DNA of 64,000 bases. Source: Uloborus plumipes (taxonomy: Eukaryota; Arthropoda; Arachnida; Araneae; Uloboridae). The stretch is from contig JAXGGA010004670.1 in assembly GCA_038373865.1 (NCBI GenBank), positions 21,737 to 85,736 of the forward strand. The letters run 5' to 3'. Under the pieces are notes generated by a model. It had not been told where the DNA came from, did no database searches, and saw nothing but the letters and a program-made list of their open reading frames with translations. Position 1 is the first letter of the stretch. Each line of letters begins with the position of its first letter. The position numbers and the translations under genes were made by a program. Shown piece by piece: positions 46,687 to 57,792 of the stretch.

Positions 46687-46689
46687 TTT

Positions 46690-47982
46690 AAAATTTTTTT
46701 AAAGCTTTTTTAAATCGAATTCCAAAATGGTTGTATGGAGGGTCAAATGGAAGGTTGGATGGAAGAGGATAAATAGGTCAAATGTGTGAAAAATCTACTA
46801 AGTGTTGAAATAATAAATAAAAAAAAAAATCATTAAAATATTTTCGCTGGACTTCTAAGCACAATTGCTACTTTAAATAAGTTCGTCATAAAAGTGAATA
46901 AATGCATCTAAAACGAAATCAAAACTTATTCTAGACACATTATACTTTCGGATTTCCTAGCATCACTTATAAAAAAATATTCAGACTACGCAGGAATAAA
47001 TCCCGAAATATGGTTAAAATGTCGCATCTCATTTTGAAAAACAAGTTTATCCATGAATTTAATGTGTGCAATGAAACGCTATGCTTTACTTGTACTTATC
47101 TAGAAACTTTAATGTCAGTAGCTGTTGCTGCAGCATGCTTCAAAAAGTGATAAATATTTATGAATAAAAGATAAGGTCTGAAATGTAATACTATAACATA
47201 ATAATGCATATTTCATACGCAAAAATGTATGAGGAATATGAAATAGGAATGTTTTAAAAAGTCCTTTTATGCTTTCGATATTTTTTACAAATTTCCTGCT
47301 TTTGCTTTTAGTTAGTTGGAAGTTCTGACGCGTAATATCTATGTACATGATTTACTTTTAACAAAACTTTCATACAAAATCAAGTAACCTTTTATATATT
47401 TTTACTATTACATGAGATGTTATTTTGCTCTGTTGAAACAGACACATCTATGAGCATGAAAGTTATTATTATTATTAATTTTTCAATAAAAGGATAAGTT
47501 AACAAAAACGTTTACTTAACTTAATAACTTTAAAAAAAGTTTGGGTCAAAAGTTAGTGCTGTGTAACTAAAAATCTAAACGTTTTATAGACACTTAAAAG
47601 TTTAGTAAAATTTATCATATTTAATAGTTAGACTGAAAAGATATACAGTGTAGGAACAAATAGAAATTAGCTAAATATGTTTATTGTAGGTGATACATTC
47701 ATTATTTTTTTACATTAAATTCTGCTAATATTATGAAACAAGTAATAAGACATGTTTCAGGTATTTTTCTGCTCTAAATTTCTTTCTAATACCCTGTAGA
47801 TGTTATGAAAAAAATACTTTCTACTAATAGGAAATATATTAATTGTCAGTTTCCACGAAAATGATAGTTTGAATTTTCAAACAAACCTCTTAATTTGTGA
47901 ATGTCAATATAGACTCAGTGATTGAGCATAAATGATTTTGAGTACCATAAAAGTCAAAAGAATAGCAAAAATGTAAGTTTAA
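46690..47982. other. Non-coding stretch
   Basis: No supported gene or repeat pair. Confidence 0.45.
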
Positions 47983-48235
47983 ATTGAAGGGCCAGGGCGA
48001 AAGAAGATAAAGTCACTTTTTCGTCAATTTTGAGATATTAGCGCTATCTAGGGGCTATGAAGGACTAGTATCATCTGGTAGAACAACAAGAGGGAAAAAA
48101 GATGAGAAGCGACCTAAATGTGCATGAAAACTCGAAAAACTACATAAAGAGCTACGAGAAATCAATCTTTGTTCTTTGTTTTTCTCGAAATCGCTTTTTA
48201 GTAACTTTCATCTTTTTTCCCCCTGGCCCTTCAAT
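47983..48235. mobile_element. TTGAAGGG-family MITE, copy M4
   Basis: Ends ATTGAAGGGCCAGGGCGAAA and, mirrored, ATTGAAGGGCCAGGGGGAAA. The arms continue AGAAGATAAAGTCAC and AAAGATGAAAGTTAC. Flanks are not clean TA. Confidence 0.75.
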
Positions 48236-48489
48236 TGAAAACTTCGAAATATTCCCACTCACAATCCATCAATCCTTTTTAAAGTGGAATGGTTCCCGAG
48301 TGCTAGGTGCGGTTTTCACTGACGGACTGTACCCTCTTTCCTCCTTTCCCAGCAAAGAATCTTTCTAATCTTATAATAGTTTACTCGAAAGTAAATATCG
48401 AATCATTAGAGAAAGTTAATATATTTGGAAATAAATCTAATATGGATTAAAACAAGTGCGGAAAGCAATGTATAAAGGCATGGCAATAC

Positions 48490-48985
48490 TACATCATTAT
48501 TTCGCTATAATTAAATTATAACAGTGTTAGCGGATCTTTTAAAATAATCTTATGAAGGTAAATTTTACTGACTTTCAGCTTCATATGGGCGCTTGCATCG
48601 TATCGCTGTTGTGAAGAAAATATTCGAAAAGAGAAATCATTTTTATAAAATATTACATTAGAATTAACTATTTATATCTCAAAAATCAATTCAGAATGTT
48701 CCATCAAAAATCAACTGTGTCTGTTCGTTCCATCAATTGTTATTATTTTTGTCTCATTTTTACTTCACTTCAGCTCATTTCATTCAAAGCAAGAAAAGAC
48801 TATAAAACTAATCTGCACACGATCGAAAGCTCAGTTGCAAGAATAACTTCTGAAATATTTTATCATACTTGAAGAGCAAGCATAGCATTTCGTTACTTGA
48901 AAACACAATTGTTTTTCTGTAAAAACTCCTTTTTTTTTTGTGAAACATACTTTTAAAAATTATGTTTAATTAACCCATTTAATTC
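48490..48985. repeat. Segment partly duplicated downstream
   Basis: CATCATTATTTCGCTATAAT then TAAATTATAA (48,492) recurs at 49,871. AAGCATAGCATTTCGTTACT and AATTGTTTTTCTGTAAAAAC (48,877 on) recur near 49,933. The downstream copy lacks the roughly 330 bases between these two blocks. Confidence 0.7.
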
Positions 48986-49461
48986 CTAAAAAAGAGTGCA
49001 TGCAAAAATATGTGTGTAAAAGAAAAAAACAACAATGATGACGCAATCTAGAAAATATCACTTTAGTATGGATAACTTCAATTTCGGACAATTAAGAATT
49101 TTCTCAACGCAAGTGCTTATTCACAAAATTCTAAGAATTTTCTCTTAATTAAAACCCTGCTCACGAGCTAATATTTTCCCTCGCCTGCTTAAAATCAGTG
49201 CGATTAAAATAACCGGCATCAGCAAAGTTGAAATAATGTACAAAACGACATACTTCAAAGGAGGGCGAGAAAGTGTTAAGTGAGAGAATGCATAGATGCA
49301 TATTAAGAGTAGACAAAGTAGAAATTGCTTTAAAAACGTAAATATCAGAGTAGGCATAAATTATTCTTATGGAGTTTAAAACTGTTGCGGCTTTGGTTTT
49401 TAATTATTTCGAATGTAAAATGGTAGTTACGCCATCAAACATTTGAAAAAACTTTATTCAA

Positions 49462-49870
49462 CACTGCAAAAAATTAACTGTTGTTTTTACAGTATAATAC
49501 TGGCAGCCGAGGTTCCAATTTAAAGCTGTAAAATGTACAGTAATAAACTAAAACTAGCAATTTTGCAGTTTCTTTCTGTAAAATTAGCAAAGTTACACTT
49601 AATTGCCGTAAAATGTAGCTTTATTATACTGTAAAAGCAACAGTATAATACTGGAAACGGAGGTTCCAGTTTAAAACTGTAAAATGCACTGTAATAAACT
49701 GTAAAATTAGTAATTTTACAATTTATTACTGCAAATTTTGCAATTTTTAGACTATTACAGCAAAATTAGCAATTTTTACAGATTATTACTGTAAAATTAG
49801 CACATTTACAATTTATTACTATTAAATTAGCTGTATTATCCTGTAAATACTACATTCATTTTTTACAGTG
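49462..49870. mobile_element. ACAGTA-repeat MITE, copy 2 with internal duplication
   Basis: Starts CACTGCAAAAAATTAACTG and ends TTCATTTTTTACAGTG. The landmark ACAGTATAATACTGG followed by AGGTTCCA occurs twice (about 49,491 and 49,640), so part of the unit is duplicated. It is dense in ACAGTTTATTACTGTAAAA-like words, each nearly its own mirror. Placed exactly at the start of the duplicated segment at 49,871. Confidence 0.75.
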
Positions 49871-50045
49871 CATCATTATTTCGCTATAATGAAATTATAA
49901 CTTTCGAAACCTTTTATCATATTTGAAAAACAAGCATAGCATTTTGTTACTTAAAAACATAATTGTTTTTCTGTAAAAACTCCTTTCTGCTTGTAAGAAA
50001 TATTTTTTTAAATTATGTTTAATTATCTCATCATAGAAATAAGTA
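49871..50045. repeat. Second, deleted copy of the 48.49-48.98 kb segment
   Basis: See the entry at 48,490. The match runs to TTTTTAAATTATGTTTAAT near 50,025. Confidence 0.7.
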
Positions 50046-50689
50046 TTATACTCATTTCTATGAGCTTTATGTCATAAACCGTTCAGACTTCATATTAGTC
50101 GTAACATTCATGCAGCGACCTATTAGGAGCCTTTGCAGGATGTTGTGCGCAACAATAGATACCTCTGTTACCTTGTAATTCCCACAAATAAAGAATACAT
50201 TTTTCTTTCTTTTTTCAAAATTTAACAGAAAGATAATCGTTAAGCCTTTTCAGTTCCTGCTAATAGAATTATGAAAAGTTCACTGAAATTTTAGGTTTTC
50301 GCTTCACTGAAACGACTTTCGTCACTTTGTAAGTCTAGATATAATTTGAGAAGAAAACAATCAAATACTATTTATATATAAAAAAAGGAAAGTAAATAAG
50401 ATGTATAAAGCGTCATCATTTGTAAGCGGAAAAAATGTTAATTTGTGCTTTTGTTGCATTGATTAATATCATTTTTAAATCAGTGTGAGTTTTCATTTGT
50501 TGAAGAAATGGAAAATCATGCATAATTTACAAATTATACAAAAGGAGAGAAAAAGAAAATAATCTCCAAAAAATCCAGAAACAAAAATTAGCATTATTAA
50601 TATTTCTAAAAAGAAAATGTCAAAAACTAAAGTATGATATAGAGCAAAATCAGAAAAAAAAGTATGATAAAATCACGTACAGCGAAGCC
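50046..50689. other. Non-coding stretch
   Basis: No supported gene. Confidence 0.45.
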
Positions 50690-50905
50690 TTCTCGTCTCA
50701 AGTTAATCTGAATTCCATCCGCTATCGATTGTCTGTGAAAAGGGACCACACCTTCCCAAGGGGAATGTTTTCTCATTTAAAAACTATGAACGCGTAGGAC
50801 GTGATATGACTGCTGTCTGTGAAGCATATTCATCAAAGTTCGACATTACTTAGTTACTATAGCAGCAGTTGCATGCTGGAAAATGTTGAATGTTCATGAA
50901 TATCA
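50690..50905. repeat. Interspersed repeat, copy 2 (partner at 10,975)
   Basis: CTGAATTCCATC, CTGTGAAAAGGGACCACACC, TCTCATTTAAAAACTATGAA and GGACGTGATATGACTGCT align with the copy at 10,975. Confidence 0.5.
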
Positions 50906-51796
50906 TACATTCATCTTTTTTTCTTTTTTTGAACTACTGAAGAACCTGGGAGAAAAATCTTTGTATACCATTTCTCTCTCTGCATACCTATTCCCTTTTT
51001 TTTAGTTTCATGTTTAAGAAAAACAATTAGGAGTTAGAGTGTTTGAAACGAAGTTTTTTTTTACTTTTCTGGACAAATGAAAGGCCGGATGAATGAGGTT
51101 ATGTTGTAAAATTAACTAAAACATATGCATGCACAGTTCATGAAACAAAAATGAATTAAATTAAAAAAAAAATCATATTAGAAAGTGTCTGCTTCTATAT
51201 GCTAATGTAAATCACATTTAACGTAAAACTTTTTAAAAGATGTTCCTTAAAGTTTTTACTTTTTCTGCAGTAAAACACGATTGACGTAACATTTGTGTTT
51301 GGAAATTTAGGTTCTTCGGAACTTCAAAAATAGTTTCCAGTAAAAATAAACTTTAGTGTATCGGGGTATTATGTTAGTAAACATTTGCATTTGACGAAAA
51401 TGGAACAGCTCCAAGTTTTTGTGACTTCGGTAATCGACAATGCTACATACGCTTATTTTGGCACAAAGTATCGTATAAAGAGTTCTTACACATACAGTTG
51501 AAAGAAGATCCTTTTTCTGCTTATACTGACATCATCAAATTCATTGGGTTTAGAGGTTTTGTTTTCCATTTTTTTGGTTCCCAATTTGTATAAATTCAAA
51601 TAATTATTTGAAAAGATATTTTGTGTTTGTCACAGTAGATGGTAAACATTTCAATTAAAAGAATAACATTTAAATTTTACAGATCATTCATAAAAGAAAA
51701 ACCTAAATTATTTGTAAGAAAATTTAAGCATTTATAAATTCAATATGATTACGTTCACACCTTTCCAATGTGCCAAATTTATGGGAAGAGATTTTG
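50906..51796. other. Non-coding stretch
   Basis: No supported gene. Confidence 0.45.
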
Positions 51797-52105
51797 TCCG
51801 TCCGTGAAAACCGCGCCTAGCACTCGCGAACCATTGCACTTAAAAAAGGGGTGATGGGTTGTGACGGGAAACTTTCCGAAGGTTTCAATTTAGAACTTGC
51901 ATTTGCTATCCCTTTGACAGATTCAACTAAACTGTGTATTTGAAATTAGCATCATTCCACGTTGTATGATACGACTCAAAATTTTTCTTATTTTCTTCCC
52001 CTTATTGTTGTCTTACCTATCACCCCTATTTTGGTAAGATCAGAGAAGACCTGACGCATGCGTAAATGCGCGGAAGGTTTTACATAGAAAATCCGACAGT
52101 AGTTT
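51797..52105. repeat. Repeat family R1, copy 2
   Basis: Aligns along its length with 22,515-22,852 but lacks the hairpin insert of that copy. Contains GATGGGTTGTGACGGG, CACCCCTATTTTGGTAAGAT, and GACCTGACGCATGCGTAAAT. Confidence 0.75.
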
Positions 52106-52956
52106 AACACTTTGTTTACAATAGCAGTCTTGCTCTTCCTTAAAAAAAGCATAAATTTCGGTTCGATAATTAATTCTTTGGACTCAAATATATTCTGAAA
52201 ATTTTCTTATAGTAGCTCCTTTTACGATTAATGACGAAGTTTCAATTTTTCTGTTTTTAGAATGGATATCATAAACTGAGGAGAACCGGAAAAAAGTGAC
52301 CAAATATGGAGAAATGTGCGCGGTGGTTCTTTTTACACCTCGTTACAAACAAAAGATATAGTGAAATTGAAAGAAAAGAATATAAAGAAAAGCAATATGA
52401 CCTGCTCTTAAACTACAATGTTTTTATTTAGGATTTCTACCTCTTATTTTTAAAATAAGTGCTCTTTTAAATAAAAACTTTTCTCTTCATAGTATAACTT
52501 TTATTAAAATACGTATATTTTAGCAAAAGGGAAAAATGCAATAACTTCCATGAATGTTAAATAGTTAAGCCAGAGAAAATCTTTTGAACTAAGTCTCACA
52601 TATCCTTTGAAACGCTTTAATTATTCATAAGATTCTATTAAGAGTTAAATACAATTCTGTGTATGAGATTTTTTCTGTTGGAGCGTATATGATTAGTAAG
52701 CAAAGTATGTTTTGCATTATATATTTCTTTTGGATTTTAAATAACATTGTTGCTGCTCATTACATGACTAAATTTTACTTGTAAAAGATGAAAAACATAA
52801 TGCACGCTGCATAATCATGTAACTCTTGCTTAAACTTAAAGAATAGAACACGTATGAAATAGATGAAAAGATAACAATGTAAGGAGTAGAATAAAAATAA
52901 AAATAATTCAGACTTTTTTTTTCGCTAAACTAACTGCGAGAGTAAAACCAAGGCTT

Positions 52957-53062
52957 CACTAGATAGCGTCTTATACAGGCTGTTTCATTTGATCAAAATC
53001 CATGAGATAAAAACGGTGGTGATTGTCGAGCGACATCTATCGAATCTTATGGTAACTAATAT
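52957..53062. repeat. Repeat R2, copy 1 (inverted relative to 58.3 kb)
   Basis: AAGGCTTCACTAGATAGCGT then CTTATACAGGCTG here is mirrored by GCCTGTATAAAACATTATCG then AGTGAAGCCTT at about 58,319-58,350. Both also hold GGTGGTGATTGT(C/T)... . Confidence 0.65.
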
Positions 53063-53589
53063 TATACACAAATCAGATTGATTTACTTTTCAAGTAAGAT
53101 TTCAAAATTGAATTTAAAAATGAAAAACTTAGTTAAAAAAATATTTCCTCCTCAAGAGTGTTTAATAATAAATTTTAAACAAAAAGCCAATACATATTAA
53201 ACTAAAGTTTCTTAAAATATTAAGTTCCGAAACATGAATATAAGCTGCTATGAAAATTTTTGAAAATTACCTGAAAAATATGACTGGAAAGCTTTAATAA
53301 ATATGGAATACAAAGTAGTTACTGTTGAAAAAAATATGCTGCCAGTGGTGAATAAAGGCAGTTATTTATTGTTATAAGCATATTTATTTTTTGAACAATA
53401 AGAAATACTAAATACACACAAAATGCAAAAGGAAAAAAATGCATTGTTTTAAAACGATGAGTTTCAAACATGATAATAAATTTTAGACGTGAAATTATTG
53501 TAAATGGAATAATATTATTTCATTGCTACATTTTTAGCCTACTTTCCCGTTAAAAATAAAAGAGACGTAAAAAGTATTAAAACTGGCTT

Positions 53590-53665
53590 AATGCATCTAA
53601 AAAATATCGCTAAGTCCAAAAAAACATCGCCAAGTTCAAAAAATATCGCCAAGTCCAAAACAAAG
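53590..53665. repeat. Short tandem repeat, about 20-bp unit
   Basis: Three to four units of ATATCGCCAAGTCCAAAA type. Confidence 0.75.
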
Positions 53666-53779
53666 TCAAAAAGAAACAAAATAAATAAATAAATAAATAA
53701 ATATCGAAAAATTAAAAATTTGAAAGTAGGGTATTGAGATGGGGAATTTGTGTGTTGGTCGGTCTGTCGGTCTGTCTGA

Positions 53780-53796
53780 CCCCCCCCCCCCCCCCC
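53780..53796. repeat. Poly-C run of 17
   Basis: Follows a GTCGGTCTGTCGGTCTGTCT repeat and lies at the start of the tandem array below. Confidence 0.9.
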
Positions 53797-53817
53797 GGAA
53801 GAACATTCCGATTTGAA

Positions 53818-54360
53818 CGAAATTTTTTTTGCTGGAAAGATCTCGGCGAGTACAGCTCATTCCCTTATTTGATTTTTCGATTTGAACAATTTTTGGTTCA
53901 ACCTTGAACCGTTCAAACAACCTGTCCCGCGATATTAACTCTTTAGTTAACAGTCCGTTTTGAGCAAACTTTTTTTTGTTCGAAAGATCTTATCAAGGAT
54001 ACTTCATTCCCGCATCTACATTTTCGATTTGAACAATTTTTCGTTCAACATTGAACCGTTCAAACAAGCTGTCACCCCTAATAACTTTCGAGTGAACAGT
54101 CCGATTTAAACAATTTTTTTTTGTTCGAAGCATCTCGGCAAAGATACTTTATTACCGCATTTAAATTTTAAATTCGAACATTTTTTTCGTTCACCATTGA
54201 ACCGTTCAAGCAACCTTTCTCCACCTAATAACTTTTAAGTGAACCGTCCAAATTGAATAAACTTTTTTGTTCGAAAGATCTCGGAGAGACTCATTCCCAT
54301 ATTTCACTTTTCAATTTGAACCATTTTTCGTTCAATGATGAACCGCTCAGAATTTTTTTA
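53818..54360. repeat. Diverged tandem repeat, about 145-bp unit, about 4 copies
   Basis: Units start near 53,818, 53,955, 54,101 and 54,248. Each holds a CCGATTTGAA-like start, TTTTTTGTTCGAAAGATCTC, CATTCCC, TTTTCGATTTGAACAATTTT, CGTTCAA and TTGAACCGTTCAA(A/G)CAACCT in order. Spacing is 137, 146 and 147 bases. A CCGACTCCGACTCCG run follows at about 54,508-54,524. Confidence 0.8.
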
Positions 54361-54364
54361 ACTT

Positions 54365-55060
54365 GAGCGCCCACTGGGAAATTTAAATTGAATGTTGATT
54401 CTGAACTTAAAGCCGGATTTCCTTCAAACTAACTTTGTAAGAAAACGGTTTTGATAAAAAATGTATGCAAAGTACTTTTCTGAAAAATCTTCTGTGAGGA
54501 CTCTGATTCCGACTCCGACTCCGCAAACATGGCGGAAATGCAGGCTTAAAAAAAAAAAAAAGAAAGACTGACTGGGCAGACGATTTTTTGTTTATTTATT
54601 CATTTTTTTTGTTTAATTTATTATTATTATTTTATTTACTTATTTATTTATTTATTTTTTTGGCAGACGATTTTTTTTTTTGTTTACAAAATTTTTTTCC
54701 TTCACGAGAGCATTTAATTCTTTATTTATATTTAACAACTGGCAACGGATTAAAAATAAAGTTTGAGACATTTTATTAACGAACGGGGTTTTTTTCTTTT
54801 CTTTGATAAAATCTGTTTTTATGTTCCTTGTACTTTTATTTTATTTATTATTTTTTTTTTCTTTTGAAAACGATTGTGAAATTTTTCTACGGAAGAACTA
54901 TAACAGTTACATTCTTTAAAAGGTGAAACAAAACTTTATCGTTTATTTACTTTTTACGTGTCCATTTCATCTGATGAGAGGGGTATATTTTGCTTTTAGA
55001 AATCAGCTTTAAGTGCTATAAAGGTATGTTTGACATAATTTTCAGTTTCAGATATTCAAG
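54365..55060. other. Non-coding, T-run-rich stretch
   Basis: Contains a TTTATTTA simple repeat at about 54,585-54,662. No gene seen. Confidence 0.5.
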
Positions 55061-55061
55061 A

Positions 55062-55145
55062 GAATATTGATCAGATGCTAGAATGCCGATGTCGATGTAC
55101 GGGAAAGTAGGCTCGTTTAGTTCTTGACAGAACTTCTTGTTTATT
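55062..55145. repeat. Repeat R3, copy 1
   Basis: GAATATTGATCAGATGC, AGAA and GTAGGCTCGTTTA are shared in order with 63,318-63,404. Confidence 0.6.
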
Positions 55146-55558
55146 TATTGTCTGCCTATTTAAGTGTATATGGGTCATTTTCAAAATTTGCTTACATTTG
55201 CTGTCCGGAGGTTAAAAAGACGATTTTGAAGCATAATTTATATTTTAAATTCATTGCGAACAATTATTTTCTGCAAGAAATACCCCCAAAAAAATTCTAT
55301 CACTCAAAAAATTATTGAAATTTATTTATTTATTTTTATAGAGGTCTTTAAAAATGAGAATCAAGGCAAAAACGCTTGTCCATTTCCAATTTTCGTAAGT
55401 TCAACTGTTTTTTTTTATATACTTAACTGTATAAAAAATTATATACAACAAATTATTTTTATACATTGACTATTAGTATATGATATTCATAATGAATATT
55501 GACAATAGTAATCTTTTTTCATTGAGAAATGTATGAATATATTTTGTCCGGCAGTTCT

Positions 55559-55958
55559 TGTCAAGTCCTTTACCCTAAGATTATTTGAGCTAAAAAAGGT
55601 ATTTATTGCAGTCAAAAGATGGTAACACGTATTCAGTTAACAAACTACTGACGTAACTATTTCGTACCATTTTGTTTTCCTGAGTCGAGAAGTATTGCTG
55701 TGGCGTTTCGCAATACTTCTACAAGATTTCTTCCAGGTGCGTATTTTTATTCTTTGTCAAGTCTGTTACCAAATATTTTAGTATTAATTTTACTTCTTCT
55801 CAACTTTTATCCCGAAATTTAGTTCATTATACAACTCTAAGAAAATACATATTGTTGTTCAATTTTTAAATTCGACAACTTAGCCATAATTTGACATTTT
55901 GGTTGAAATGTCAAGTCCGTTCCTGGTCAAATCCGTTACCAAATGTCAAGTCCGTTAC
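55559..55958 (-). repeat. Locus B: five dispersed copies of a 15-mer
   Basis: TGTCAAGTCCGTTAC or close variants occur at 55,559-55,573, 55,755-55,769, 55,909-55,923, 55,925-55,939 and 55,944-55,958. The minus strand reads GTAACGGACTTGACA. The last three are almost adjacent. There is no continuous open frame through them. Confidence 0.75.
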
Positions 55959-56301
55959 GATACAGTTTTTGATCAATATTTTAATGATCGCAAACATCGT
56001 TTTAAGCTTCCGGGATGCAAATAATTTCAATTAAAGTTGGTTCTAGGCGCTATGATATAGTTTAAAAGTGAGATTTCATATCGATTTTGTATGTTAACGG
56101 ACGACAATTTTCCTTGCAACTTAAAGTTTTTCAATAGCATTTGAATACTTAATAATACATCAAAGTGTACAACCAATAATTTTTTCACACACCTAATATA
56201 TGTGACAAATCGTCTGTTAGTGATTCTAACAGAAAACAGCAAGTTAAAAAAATTACTTAAAATACTGAAATGCAAGCATATGGTGAAAATGACCCAATAT
56301 A

Positions 56302-57520
56302 CACTGAAGTGACAAAAGTCATGGGATAGCAATATGCAAATTTTCAGATGGCAGTAGCATCGCATAGAATAGGTATAAATGCGCAGTGCTTTTACAGAGC
56401 TTTCATTTCTGTTCAAGTTATTCATGTGAAGAGGTTTTAACGTGATGATGACCGCACGACGTGAATTAACAGACTTTGAACGCGGAATGTTAGTTGGAGC
56501 TAGACGCATGGGTCATGCCATTTCGGAAATCGTTAGAGAATTCAACATTCCCAGATCCACTGTGTCAAGAGTGTGCCGAGAGTATGAAATTTCAGGCATA
56601 ACATCCCACCATGGACAGCGCAGTGGTCGACCGCCTGCACTTAAAGATCGAGACCGGCGACGTCTGCAAAGAGTCGTAAATTCTAACAGACAAGCAACAC
56701 TGCGTCAAATCACCGTAGAAATCAATGTGGGACGTACAATGGACGTGTCTGCTAGAACTGTGCGGAGAAATTTGGATTTCTTGGGCTATTCCAAGCAGAA
56801 GACCGACTCGAGTGCCTTTACTGACAGAACGACATCGCTTGCAGCGACTCTCGTGGGCACGTGAGCATATCGGTTGGTCCCTAGATGAATGGAAAACCGT
56901 GGCCTGGTCCGATGAGTCACGATTTCAGCTGGTAAGAGCCGATGGTAGGGTTCGAGTGTGGCGCAGACCCCACGAAGCCATGGACCCAAACTGTCAGCAA
57001 GGCACTGTTCAAGCTGGTGGTGGCTCCGTAATGGTGTGGGCTGTTTTTTCATGGCATGGACTTGGTCCTCTAGTGCGACTGGACCGAACATTGACTGGAA
57101 ATGCTTATGTGCAGCTACTTGGAGATCACTTGCAGCCATTTATGGACTTCATGTACCCAAACAACGATGGGATTTTTATGGATGACAATGCGCCATGTCA
57201 CCGGGCCACAACTGTTCGCAATTGGTTTGAAGAAAATTCTGGACAATTCCAACGGATGATTTGGCCACCTAGATCGCCCGACATGAATCCCATTGAGCAT
57301 TTATGGGACACCATCGAGAGGTCTGTTCGTGCCCAAAATCCTGCCCCATCAACGCTTTCACAATTATGGACGTCTATCGAGACAGCATGGCTCAATATTC
57401 CTGCAGAAGACTTCCAACGACTTGTTGAGTCCATGCCACGTCGAGTTGTTGCACTTCGCCGGGCAAAAGGAGGGCCGACACGATATTAAGAGGTATCCCA
57501 TGACTTTTGTCACTTCAGTG
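56302..57520 (+). mobile_element. Tc1-type DNA transposon, 1,219 bp, near full length
   Basis: Perfect terminal repeats of 27 bp (CACTGAAGTGACAAAAGTCA then TGGGATA) at 56,302-56,328 and 57,494-57,520. TA target duplications at 56,300-56,301 and 57,521-57,522. Carries one transposase gene with a single frameshift. Identical ends and an otherwise open gene imply a recent insertion. Confidence 0.95.
56442..57489 (+). pseudogene. Tc1-family transposase, DD36E, one frameshift
   Basis: The enzyme binds the terminal repeats and moves the element by cut-and-paste into TA. The first part (from ATG at 56,442, MMMTARRELTDFERG) holds two helix-turn-helix units: GHAISEIVREFNIPRSTVSR and, after a GRPP hinge, LRQITVEIN...SARTVRRNL. 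Near 56,790-56,800 the frame shifts by +1, equal to one extra base. The second frame continues RRPTRVPLLT and stays open to TAA (57,487-57,489). Catalytic acids: Asp at 56,911 (AWSDESRF), Asp at 57,184 (FMDDNAPCH) and Glu at 57,295 (DMNPIEHLW). The last two are separated by 36 residues, where classical Tc1 has 34. DD36E matches the described Incomer group within Tc1/mariner. Without the shift it would be about 349 residues. Confidence 0.9.
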
Positions 57521-57594
57521 TATTATTAATGCAGAGATGTCAAAATTGAATGCCATCGCTATATGTTGCTAATTCGAAGAAAGTAAACAGATGA

Positions 57595-57791
57595 ATGAAT
57601 GTCGTCCCGATTTTAAAGGCAAGACGGATGCCACCTGACACAAATGGGACGACAAACTACACCGTTTTGTCGGAGACAACACAATCGTCCTTGAATCGGG
57701 AGATGGAAAAGCGCATAGCGTATTATAATGCGTTTTGCGCGCTCCAATGTCGGATGACGACACTCGTCTACGATTTATTGTTGTCACGCCG
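57595..57791 (+). CDS. Candidate first coding exon, CpG-rich, unrecognised
   Basis: ATG at 57,595 opens a frame reading MNVVPILKARRMPPDTNGTT, then EMEKRIAYYNAFCALQC and LVYDLLLSR. It ends at an excellent donor (CCG|GTAAGT at 57,791/57,792), phase 2. CpG density is clearly higher than in surrounding DNA (CGTCCCG, GCGCATAGCG, GCGCGCTCC, GACGACACTCGTCTACG), as at promoters and first exons. I do not recognise the product. No downstream exon was found in the window. Two other ATGs at 57,591 and 57,599 give only very short frames. Confidence 0.4.
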
Positions 57792-57792
57792 G

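Noticed and set aside
56786..57434. Minus-strand open frames across the Tc1 element
   Set aside because: They are shadows of the transposase gene.
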